Positions 1 to 5,865 of a stretch of DNA of 31,768 nt are shown here, piece by piece. The DNA comes from Armatimonadetes bacterium UBA5419 (GTDB taxonomy: Bacteria > Armatimonadota > UBA10988): NCBI GenBank assembly GCA_002409445.1, contig DHNJ01000147.1:1-31768 (forward strand). Reading direction: 5' to 3'. The notes below the pieces were generated by a model. That model saw only the letters and a list, made by a program, of their open reading frames with translations. It did not search any database and had not been told where the DNA came from. Both the position numbers and the translations under genes were made by a program. The first letter of the stretch is position 1. Each line of letters starts with the position of its first letter.

Positions 1-66
1 CCGCCGCCCCAGTTGCCGCCGCCGCCCCAGCCGCCGCCACCGCCCCAGCCGCCACCGCCACCACTA
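1..66 (-). repeat. Gly/Trp-rich coding repeat in the secretin
   Basis: Tandem imperfect 15- to 18-base units (CCGCCGCCGCCCCAG-like on the plus strand) encode repeated GGGGW units of the secretin on the minus strand. The unit length is a multiple of three, so copy-number change would keep the frame. The array reaches the window edge, so its full length is unknown. The Gly/Trp composition differs from the Met/Gly runs in pilN and pilO. Confidence 0.7.
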
Positions 67-725
67 CCCATGTTGATCATCTCGTAGTAGAGCGGCATGC
101 CGGTCACGCCGAGGTTGTTCCAGAACAAGCCGGCGATACCCGGAGCGTCAGCGTACTTGAGGGGGATGACCTGCGTCACGCCCTTGGCCGAGGTCGTCGC
201 GTTGCCGGTCTGGGCGCCCATCATGCCGCCCATACCCAGGCCTAGGCCGGGTGTGCCAATGCCGCCCATGCCGTAACCGGGCGCCTGCGCCGGCCGGCGC
301 TGCGGGGTCTGCGGTCGCGGCGGCGCGGTCGGCCGCGGCGGCACCATGCCGCTGAAGCCGGTGCCCGGCGCCGGACCCGCGGGCACTGCGCCCTGGCCCG
401 CGCCCGGCGGCACCGCGCCCTGTCGGCGGATCATGTAGACCGTGCCGGTCAGGTCAAACTCCGCGTTTGCGGTCGACAGAACCAGCGCCAGCGCGTCCTC
501 GAACGGCCGGTTGTTGATCGCGATGCTCACGCGCGGCGCGTTCATCGCCACCGACTCGGGCAAAACGTACTCGAAGGGCACCTGCTGCTTCATTAGCTCG
601 AGGACGCTGCGCAACTGCGCGTCCTTCAGGTCCAGGGTGATATTCCCCTCCGCCGCCGCCACGGGCGCGCCGAGCAGTGTTAGCGCGATCACCGCGCTCA
701 TCAAGCTCAGAGTCAGCCTCTTCAT
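1..725 (-). CDS. pilQ: PilQ-type secretin, N-terminal part (gene runs off left edge)
   Basis: This is the start of an outer-membrane secretin, the multimeric pore through which a type IV pilus leaves the cell. I translated it directly, because the frame is open to the window edge. The ATG at 725-723 follows an AGGAG Shine-Dalgarno about 6 bases upstream. Residues 1-25 form a signal peptide (MKRLTLSL, a hydrophobic core, then APVAAA). Residues about 26-105 match an STN/N0 secretin domain, with DLKDAQLRSVLELM, then VSIAINNRPFEDALALVL and a closing FDLTGTVYMIRR. A Pro/Gly/Met-rich linker of about 80 residues follows. The start of an N1-type domain is then seen (VTQVIPLKYADAPGIAGLF), and the visible part ends in a Gly/Trp-rich run of GGGGW units at 1-66. 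The gate domain would lie outside the window. It is last in the visible pilM-to-pilQ series, 103 bases after pilP. The family call is firm; PilQ rather than GspD rests on the neighbours. Confidence 0.85.
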   Translation of the reverse strand, partial: MKRLTLSLMSAVIALTLLGAPVAAAEGNITLDLKDAQLRSVLELMKQQVPFEYVLPESVAMNAPRVSIAINNRPFEDALALVLSTANAEFDLTGTVYMIRRQGAVPPGAGQGAVPAGPAPGTGFSGMVPPRPTAPPRPQTPQRRPAQAPGYGMGGIGTPGLGLGMGGMMGAQTGNATTSAKGVTQVIPLKYADAPGIAGLFWNNLGVTGMPLYYEMINMGSGGGGGWGGGGGWGGGGNWGG

Positions 726-790
726 CACGCTCTCCTTGTTCAGGCTGGCTACAGCCCCTCGTCTCAATCCTTGGTATGGCTCTCATCGCC

Positions 791-815
791 GGTTCGTCGA
801 AACCGCGACGATTCC
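791..815 (-). other. Short hairpin in the pilP-pilQ gap
   Basis: The gap between pilP and pilQ is 103 bases, much longer than the 13- to 28-base gaps upstream of it. It contains a perfect 6-base inverted repeat (TCGTCG / CGACGA, arms at 794-799 and 806-811) around a 6-base loop, with a further GG/CC pair outside two mismatches. No T-tract follows. It may be a weak processing or attenuation site, or chance. Confidence 0.25.
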
Positions 816-828
816 TCCAGCGCAGCGC

Positions 829-1539
829 CTAATGCTGGTACGGCGCCACGTACAGTTCACCTGTTATGACGTCGCGCAGCGTCGTTCCGGTCCCACTGAC
901 CGAGACGACCTCCACCTGTCGAGGCCCATTATAGTCGATCTCGATGCGCTGGCCCGGCCACACCGTGAAGGTCTGGTCGCCCTGCTCGACGATCGCCTTG
1001 CCGCCCAGCAGACCGGCCGTACGTAGCCGCGGCGGCTGAGCAACGGTCTTCTCCTTCTGCTCCTCGTGCGGCATGACGAACACCGGCCGCAGCGGCGGGT
1101 GCGTCAGCACGTTGGCGCGCGGATTGACCGGTGGAATCGGCTTCAGCGGTCGGTCCAGCGGCGCGAACGGATCGCCCGCCCGACTCGGATAGATCGGCGG
1201 CGCTGAGGCGATGTCTAGCCGCCCCTGCGGCGCCGCCGGCGCCCCACCGCCGCCCGGGCCCGTCATGCCCGGCATGCCGCCCATGCCCATCTCTGGACCA
1301 CCCGGCCCGCCGGGCCCGCCCGGCCCATCCGACATTGGCGGCGGCATCGGCGAACCGCCACCACCACCCATATCGTCACCCATGTCGTCGCCGCCGCCCC
1401 CAGGCGACGGTGACATGACGCCGCTGCTATCATCGCCCCCGCCGCCACAGCCCACGAGGGCCAGCGACAGGCAGCAGACGACCACCACGAGCAGACGCCC
1501 GGTCCGGAGCGCGGCTCTCAACCATGTCTCAAGCGCCAT
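829..1539 (-). CDS. pilP: PilP-like pilus assembly lipoprotein
   Basis: A predicted lipoprotein of 236 residues that probably links the PilN/PilO inner-membrane complex to the secretin, as PilP does. The ATG at 1539 is chosen because GGAGAG lies 7-12 bases upstream and a signal peptide follows at once. The longer frame to 1650 overlaps pilO and reads as Arg/Ala-rich shadow sequence. Residues 16-31 are a hydrophobic segment ending in a lipobox, LVGC, with Cys31 as the lipidated residue. Residues about 32-100 are low-complexity Gly/Asp/Met/Pro (GGDDMGDDMGGGGG, GPGGPGGPGG, GMGGMPGM). A DPFAPLDRP motif follows near residue 120, as is common in PilP. The last ~70 residues (AIVEQGDQTFTVWPGQRIEI, then VVSVSGTGTTLRDVITGELYVA) look like the small beta domain of PilP/GspC. 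The family match is by pattern and position, so somewhat less sure than for PilM. Confidence 0.7.
   Translation of the reverse strand: MALETWLRAALRTGRLLVVVVCCLSLALVGCGGGGDDSSGVMSPSPGGGGDDMGDDMGGGGGSPMPPPMSDGPGGPGGPGGPEMGMGGMPGMTGPGGGGAPAAPQGRLDIASAPPIYPSRAGDPFAPLDRPLKPIPPVNPRANVLTHPPLRPVFVMPHEEQKEKTVAQPPRLRTAGLLGGKAIVEQGDQTFTVWPGQRIEIDYNGPRQVEVVSVSGTGTTLRDVITGELYVAPYQH
1250..1445 (-). repeat. Gly/Met/Pro/Asp low-complexity coding repeat in pilP
   Basis: Imperfect short repeats rich in CCGCCC, CCCGGCCCG and CCCAT (plus strand) encode GPGGPGG, GMGGMPGM and DDMGDDMGGGGG stretches of the lipoprotein. They lie between the lipidated Cys and the folded C-terminal domain, so they probably form a flexible tether. 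Confidence 0.65.
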
Positions 1540-1567
1540 CGATTCTCTCCGCTCCCTCTCGGACCAT

Positions 1568-2530
1568 CTACATCCCGGACCCGCTGGGCCCGCCCATCGG
1601 CGAGCCGCCCATCTCGCCCGAGCCGCTCGGGCCACCCATCGGCGGACCACCGCTCATGCCGCCGCCCATACCACCCATACCGCCCATGCCGCCCATCCCC
1701 CCGCCACCGCCACCAGCGGCGGTCACGGTCGAGCCCGGCGCGCCCGGCGCATTGGTCGGCCAGACGAAGTACTCGACGGTGCAGTTCAACTGTAGCAAGA
1801 CCGACCCGCGGTAGTCGAAGGCCAGCCGCTGCAGCGCAAACGAGCTGATTAGGCTGGTGCGCTCGTACGTGTCGGGGAACGTCTCGACAAAGTTGAGCAA
1901 GTCGTTGTAGCGGCCGTAGACCACCATCTGCATCGGCCCGCTACCCACCGGCCAGGACAGCCGCCCCTGGGGGCCGACCGCCGGCAAGCTCGCCGGGTTC
2001 GAGGTAATGTTGATGTTCGGCGCGGGCACCGGGATCGGGAACCGGAAGAACAGATTCTTGTAGTGCCCGTCCAAGAACCGGATCAGCCGGGGGCCGGCGT
2101 CGTCACGCTGCTGCTTGAGCAGCTCGAGGACGAACTCGTCCGGCTTCGCGTAGTCGAACCGCTTGCGATTGATGCCCACCATGTAGCGGTTGATGATCGC
2201 ATCCAGCTCGCCCTTATGCAGGTCGCGCACACGCTCGGCCTCAGCCAGGTCAGCATCGAGCTGGGCCAGCCGCTGGGCCAGCTTCTCCTGGTCTTGCTGC
2301 TTGTCCGCCTCGCCCTCGGCCGTCGTCTCCGCGCCGCTCGCCCCGCCCCACAGGGCCACGCTGCCCGTATCCGAGCCGTACGCCTGCCGCGCACCGTCGC
2401 GTGCGGTCTTCTGGGTCGTAAACTGCTCGCCCAGCTTCTTCCACGTTGTGAACTGCAGCGCGACGACCGCGACGATCCACACGAAGAGGAAGATCAGGAA
2501 GAGCATCCAGGGTTGGAATTTGCTTCTCAT
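1568..2530 (-). CDS. pilO: PilO-like pilus assembly protein with Met/Gly-rich tail
   Basis: An inner-membrane protein of 320 residues, the likely partner of PilN in the alignment complex. The ATG at 2530 is preceded by GGGAGGAG about 6 bases upstream and lies 13 bases after pilN. A single membrane segment spans residues about 9-27 (MLFLIFLFVWIVAVVALQF) after a short basic cytoplasmic start. A coiled-coil-like stretch at about 75-110 is rich in Glu, Gln and Leu (EKLAQRLAQLDADLAEAERV). A ferredoxin-like periplasmic domain fits about 130-270, with the PilO-like feature MVVYGRYNDLLNFVETF. The last ~50 residues are low-complexity Gly/Met (GGMGGMGGMGGMGGG) and end GGSPMGGPSGSGM. PilO proteins are usually near 200 residues, so the tail and an acidic N-terminal spacer account for the extra length. 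No stop or frame break interrupts the tail. Confidence 0.8.
   Translation of the reverse strand: MRSKFQPWMLFLIFLFVWIVAVVALQFTTWKKLGEQFTTQKTARDGARQAYGSDTGSVALWGGASGAETTAEGEADKQQDQEKLAQRLAQLDADLAEAERVRDLHKGELDAIINRYMVGINRKRFDYAKPDEFVLELLKQQRDDAGPRLIRFLDGHYKNLFFRFPIPVPAPNINITSNPASLPAVGPQGRLSWPVGSGPMQMVVYGRYNDLLNFVETFPDTYERTSLISSFALQRLAFDYRGSVLLQLNCTVEYFVWPTNAPGAPGSTVTAAGGGGGGMGGMGGMGGMGGGMSGGPPMGGPSGSGEMGGSPMGGPSGSGM
1571..1722 (-). repeat. Met/Gly-rich tail repeat of pilO
   Basis: Tandem 9-base units of the type CCGCCCAT(A/G)/CC on the plus strand encode GGM triplets. They are followed by degenerate PPMGGPSGSG units, including two copies of MGGPSGSG. All units are multiples of three, so slippage would alter tail length without frameshift. 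Confidence 0.7.
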
Positions 2531-2543
2531 GGTTGCTCCTCCC

Positions 2544-3656
2544 TCACATACCCGAGCCGGCGGGGCCGCCCATCGGCGAACCCGGCGGTGACTCGTAGCC
2601 CGACGCGCCGCTCGGGCCCATCATCCCACTCGGGCCGCCCATGCCGCCCATGCCGCCACCCATGCCACCCATGCCACCGCCCATACCGCCGGCGCCACTG
2701 CCCATCGGCGCGGGGAACGGAACGCCCCAGCGACCGGAGATGGCCAGGTTGAGGTACGGCTGCAGCGGTGGGTCATCGGACAACTCGATGTAGGTCCGGT
2801 GCGCGGCCGACTGCGGGTCCGAGAAGAACTGCGCGGTGGCCAGGTCCATGCCCTCCAACGTGCGCAGGCCGCCGGCGCTCGCCATCTGCGGCGGGCCGCC
2901 GCCCATGCCCGAGCCGCCCATCCCCGGGCCGCTGCTGCCCATGCCGCTGCCACCCATCGGCGGGCTGCTCATGCCGCCCATGTCGCCGCCCATGCCGCTA
3001 CCGCCCATGCCGCCCATGCCGCTGGCGCCACCCATCCCGCCGCCACCCGGCGCGGGCGGGGTCGTCGCCGAGCCGACCGGCTGCAGGTTCTCCGAGGGGA
3101 ACGGCAGCTCGATCCGCCGCCGGGCGTCCGAAGACCAGTTGCGCGGGCTGGTCGGGTTGGGCCAGCCGGTCAGACCCTGGATGCTCAACGAATCGTTGGC
3201 GATCAGGTTCGACTTGTAGGCCTGCTTCAGGTTGACCATCAGCGCGGCGACATCGTCGGTGGTCTTGGTCCGCACCTGCAGCTGGAAGCCGTCATACGAG
3301 ACAACCGCTGAAAGAACGTCCGCGCGGTTATAGATATACCGGCTGAGCATGCGCAGATAGCGGGGGAAGTTGTCGCTGTAATCGCGCAGCTCGCGGATGT
3401 AGTCCAGCTGCGCGTCGAACGGCGCAACCTCCGAGTTGACCGCGGCGATCTCGCCTTCGGCGGTGGTCACCTGGCCCTGGTTGGCCTGCGCCGCCGCGGC
3501 CTGCGCCTGCATGTCGGCCGCGCGCGTCTGCAGCCGCTTGGTGTTCCAGAGAATCCCCGCGACCAGCACCGCCGTCAGCAGCAAGCAGAAGACCAGCATC
3601 CGCTTGATGCGGCCGGCCGCGAAGAAGCGACGATCCAGAAGTTGAATCTTGAGCAT
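2544..3656 (-). CDS. pilN: PilN-like pilus assembly protein with two Met/Gly-rich segments
   Basis: An inner-membrane protein of 370 residues; PilN normally binds the cytoplasmic actin-like PilM through its short N-terminus and pairs with PilO. The ATG at 3656 has GGGAGAG about 8 bases upstream, overlapping the pilM stop. The N-terminus MLKIQLLDRRFF resembles the PilM-binding start of PilN (consensus like INLLPWR) but lacks the usual Asn-Leu-Leu-Pro. A membrane segment spans about 20-37, followed by an Ala/Gln-rich coiled coil (about 42-85). A ferredoxin-like domain then includes YLRMLSRYIYNRADVLSAV and DDVAALMVNLKQAY. Residues about 200-258 and the last ~55 are Met/Gly/Ser/Pro low complexity, flanking a short folded island (TYIELSDDPPLQPYLNLAISGRW type). 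Normal PilN is near 200 residues. The product ends GSPMGGPAGSGM, nearly the same as PilO. Confidence 0.8.
   Translation of the reverse strand: MLKIQLLDRRFFAAGRIKRMLVFCLLLTAVLVAGILWNTKRLQTRAADMQAQAAAAQANQGQVTTAEGEIAAVNSEVAPFDAQLDYIRELRDYSDNFPRYLRMLSRYIYNRADVLSAVVSYDGFQLQVRTKTTDDVAALMVNLKQAYKSNLIANDSLSIQGLTGWPNPTSPRNWSSDARRRIELPFPSENLQPVGSATTPPAPGGGGMGGASGMGGMGGSGMGGDMGGMSSPPMGGSGMGSSGPGMGGSGMGGGPPQMASAGGLRTLEGMDLATAQFFSDPQSAAHRTYIELSDDPPLQPYLNLAISGRWGVPFPAPMGSGAGGMGGGMGGMGGGMGGMGGPSGMMGPSGASGYESPPGSPMGGPAGSGM
2547..2706 (-). repeat. Met/Gly-rich C-terminal repeat of pilN
   Basis: Tandem 9- and 15-base units (CCGCCCATG, CCACCCATG and variants on the plus strand) encode GGMGGGMGGM runs. The last ~37 bases before the stop match the end of pilO at about 30 of 37 positions by my alignment. 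Confidence 0.7.
2884..3057 (-). repeat. Met/Gly/Ser-rich internal repeat of pilN
   Basis: A second imperfect array of CCGCCCATG-type units (plus strand) encodes GMGGSGMGGDMGGM and related runs between the ferredoxin-like domain and the short folded island. It stays in frame throughout. Confidence 0.65.
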
Positions 3657-3669
3657 CGACCGTCTCTCC

Positions 3670-5643
3670 CTAGGCCAAGCCTCTCATCGCCAAGCCCACC
3701 GCCACCGCCAACAGCGCCTCGTCCGCGTCCACATCCTCACCCACGCCCTTGGCCAGGGTGATTCCCTCCAGCGGCCGACCGGTTGCTGTGGGCAAGTGTA
3801 GTTCGGCTTCGAAGAACTCCGCTAGCCCTTCCATGCGCGCGGTGCCGCCCGCGAGGACTACGCGGTCGATGATCGCGCCCTCGTTCTGGCTCTGATAGTA
3901 CTCCAGCGAGCGCGCCACTTCCTGCGCCAGGTCGCGGACCACCGGCTCGAGCACCTCGCGCACACGCAAGCGCTCCTCATCCTCCGGCCCCAACGTGTCG
4001 TCCGCGCCGTCGAAACTACCGGCCGCCGAGCCGCCGAGGCTGTCGCCCAGCAGATAGCCCAGGTCCGACCCCGCGACATCGCTGCCCGCCGAGGCCAGGA
4101 CCGACGGCTGGCTGGCGAGCGCCGGCTCCGGCTCGTGCAGGCCGCCGAAACCGGCGCCGCTGTCCAACGGTGAACCCGTCTTCTCGCTCGACGCCTCGGC
4201 CTCCAGGTCAACCGGGCTGGGCGGCGTGATGGTCATGTCCGCATCATCGAAATCGAAGGTGAACGACTCGCCCGCGGCCGGCTCCGGGCTCGACGGTTCG
4301 GCCGACAGCGACGGTGAACTCTCGTCCACCCCGCCGCCAACCCCCGCGGTCGCCCCGCTCACCGTCGGCGCCGGGCCGTCGTCGTCGGTCAGGTCGAAGG
4401 CCATCGGCGGCCCCGCCTCCTCGTCGTCAAACAGCTCGAAGCTTACGCTCTCCGCCTCGTCGTCGTCACCCGCCGCGTCGTCCGCGCCCGCGTCCGCGCC
4501 CAGGTTGCCGAAGTCGAAGGTGCCGCTCGCGCTCGCCAGGTCCTCGCCGAGATCCAGGCCGACGGTCGTGTCGTCGGTGCTGCCCGCGTCGCCCATCGCC
4601 GCGTCAATCGAGTCGCCGGCCTGGCCGAAGTCGAACGGCTCGGTGCTCGCGGCCGTGGCCTCGGGCAACTCGAAGACGGTGCCCTCCGCCGAGTCGTCAA
4701 ACTGCACCTCGGGCGGCGCACCGTCGTCGGCGTCGGTCGGCTCGCCAAAGCTCAGCCCGCCAAAGCCCATGTCGCTCGAGTCGCCCGGGTCGAGCACGTC
4801 GAACAGGCCCGCACCGAAGTCCAGGGCGGGCGCCGTGGGCGCCTCCTCGGCGACCTCCTCGACCCGCGCCGCCCGCGCCAGACGCGCTGCTAGCTCGGGC
4901 GGCAGGGCCGCGAGCGAGCCGTACTGCCGCTTGAGCCGCTCGGCCTGCATCTCGCTGACGCCCAGGCCCTCGCTCAACCGCTGGGTGAAGCTGCGCCCGC
5001 CGATCGGGATCGTCCGCGGGAAGTGCAGCAGGCCGTCCTTGATCACGCCCAGATCGGTGCTGACCGCGCCGATATCGACCACCGCCACGGTCTCGCCCAG
5101 CCCGCCGTGGCCGCTCGGTCCCTCGACCAGGCTGTGCGACAAGGCCAGCGGCTGCACATCGATCGCGACCGGCGCGAGCTTCGCGCCCCGCAGCGTGGTG
5201 AAGTGGTCTTCGAGCATCTCGTCGACCGCGGCGGCGAAGAGGACCTCCATGGTCTGCGAGTCAGCCGGCTCGTCCGGGCGCTTGATGACCGCGAAATCCA
5301 TCGAGAAATTGGACGCCGAGAACGGGATGTGCCGCTCGACCTCGTAGTTCATCGTGTCGCGCAGTTCTTTGTCCGCGACCCGCATAATCTTGATGATCCG
5401 CACGACGACCGTCTGCTGGCCCTGGACCGCGCTGATCACCTTCTTCGAGCCGATCTTGTGGGTCTTGATGAGGTTGCGCAGCGCGTCGATGATCTCTTCG
5501 CTGTTGACGATGTCGCCCTGCTGCACCGCGCCGGGCGGGGTCGGTGCGACGCCGTAGTTCAACAGCTTCAGCCGCCCCTTGCCGCCGGCCATCTCTACCA
5601 CCTTGATCGTGTCCGAACCAATGTCCAGACCCAATACCGCCAT
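3670..5643 (-). CDS. pilM: PilM actin-like ATPase with a large acidic insert
   Basis: A cytoplasmic actin-like protein (657 residues) that docks to the PilN N-terminus and couples the pilus motor to the envelope complex. The ATG at 5643 follows GGAG by about 5 bases; a GTG at 5652 is less well placed. Phosphate-1 motif is LGLDIGSDTIKVVEM (4-18), followed by an SHS2-type region, phosphate-2 VVDIGAVSTDLGVIKDG (188-204), and the adenosine motif VVLAGGTARMEG (595-606). PilM is normally about 350 residues. Here residues about 262-553 are an acidic, Gly/Ser/Ala-rich, apparently disordered insert between the GLGVSEMQAERLKRQYG region and the conserved VREVLEPVVRDLAQEVARSLEYY helix. The insert repeats short hydrophobic-acidic motifs: LDFGAG, LSFGEP, FDFGQA, LDLGED, FDFGNL, FELFDD, FDLTDD. 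It heads the second operon behind its own promoter. Confidence 0.92.
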   Translation of the reverse strand: MAVLGLDIGSDTIKVVEMAGGKGRLKLLNYGVAPTPPGAVQQGDIVNSEEIIDALRNLIKTHKIGSKKVISAVQGQQTVVVRIIKIMRVADKELRDTMNYEVERHIPFSASNFSMDFAVIKRPDEPADSQTMEVLFAAAVDEMLEDHFTTLRGAKLAPVAIDVQPLALSHSLVEGPSGHGGLGETVAVVDIGAVSTDLGVIKDGLLHFPRTIPIGGRSFTQRLSEGLGVSEMQAERLKRQYGSLAALPPELAARLARAARVEEVAEEAPTAPALDFGAGLFDVLDPGDSSDMGFGGLSFGEPTDADDGAPPEVQFDDSAEGTVFELPEATAASTEPFDFGQAGDSIDAAMGDAGSTDDTTVGLDLGEDLASASGTFDFGNLGADAGADDAAGDDDEAESVSFELFDDEEAGPPMAFDLTDDDGPAPTVSGATAGVGGGVDESSPSLSAEPSSPEPAAGESFTFDFDDADMTITPPSPVDLEAEASSEKTGSPLDSGAGFGGLHEPEPALASQPSVLASAGSDVAGSDLGYLLGDSLGGSAAGSFDGADDTLGPEDEERLRVREVLEPVVRDLAQEVARSLEYYQSQNEGAIIDRVVLAGGTARMEGLAEFFEAELHLPTATGRPLEGITLAKGVGEDVDADEALLAVAVGLAMRGLA

Positions 5644-5679
5644 GGTCTCCACCTCTCAGCCGGTCCGCCAGCCGCGGTC

Positions 5680-5709
5680 ATTGTAGTAGAAGCGTTTTAC
5701 CGGCGTCAA
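5680..5709 (-). promoter_or_regulatory. Sigma70-type promoter for pilMNOPQ
   Basis: On the minus strand a -35 element TTGACG (5709-5704) and a -10 element TACAAT (5685-5680) are separated by 18 bases. Each hexamer differs from the consensus at one base, which is unusual in such GC-rich sequence. The spacer is also locally AT-rich (GTAAAACG). Transcription would start near 5672, giving a leader of about 30 bases before the pilM ATG and its GGAG ribosome site. Confidence 0.7.
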
Positions 5710-5798
5710 GTTACCCGCCAGCTACCCATCACCTTCGCCCTCGCGACCGTTCCTCCTGCCCACCCTGTCCAAGGTCGCCGTACGTGCTCGAAGGCGGC

Positions 5799-5826
5799 GG
5801 CCCTGCCCGCGCCAGCGGACAGGGCC
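5799..5826 (-). terminator. Strong GC-rich hairpin after the giant-protein operon
   Basis: In the minus-strand transcript a 12-pair stem (GGCCCTGTCCGC with GCGGGCAGGGCC, one G-U pair) closes a TGGC loop about 40 bases after the stop of the 2195-residue gene. Beyond a 6-base bulge the stem could extend by four more pairs (CGAA/TTCG). No U-tract follows, so it may terminate weakly, act with Rho, or protect the upstream mRNA 3' end. The pilM promoter lies just downstream, which fits an operon boundary. Confidence 0.5.
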
Positions 5827-5865
5827 TTCGCCGTTCCTACTTCTGACAGCGCCTAGCCGCCGGAG

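Noticed and set aside
2640..2690. CRISPR-like or satellite array
   Set aside because: The units are 9-15 bases, contiguous without spacers, and encode an in-frame Met/Gly tail.
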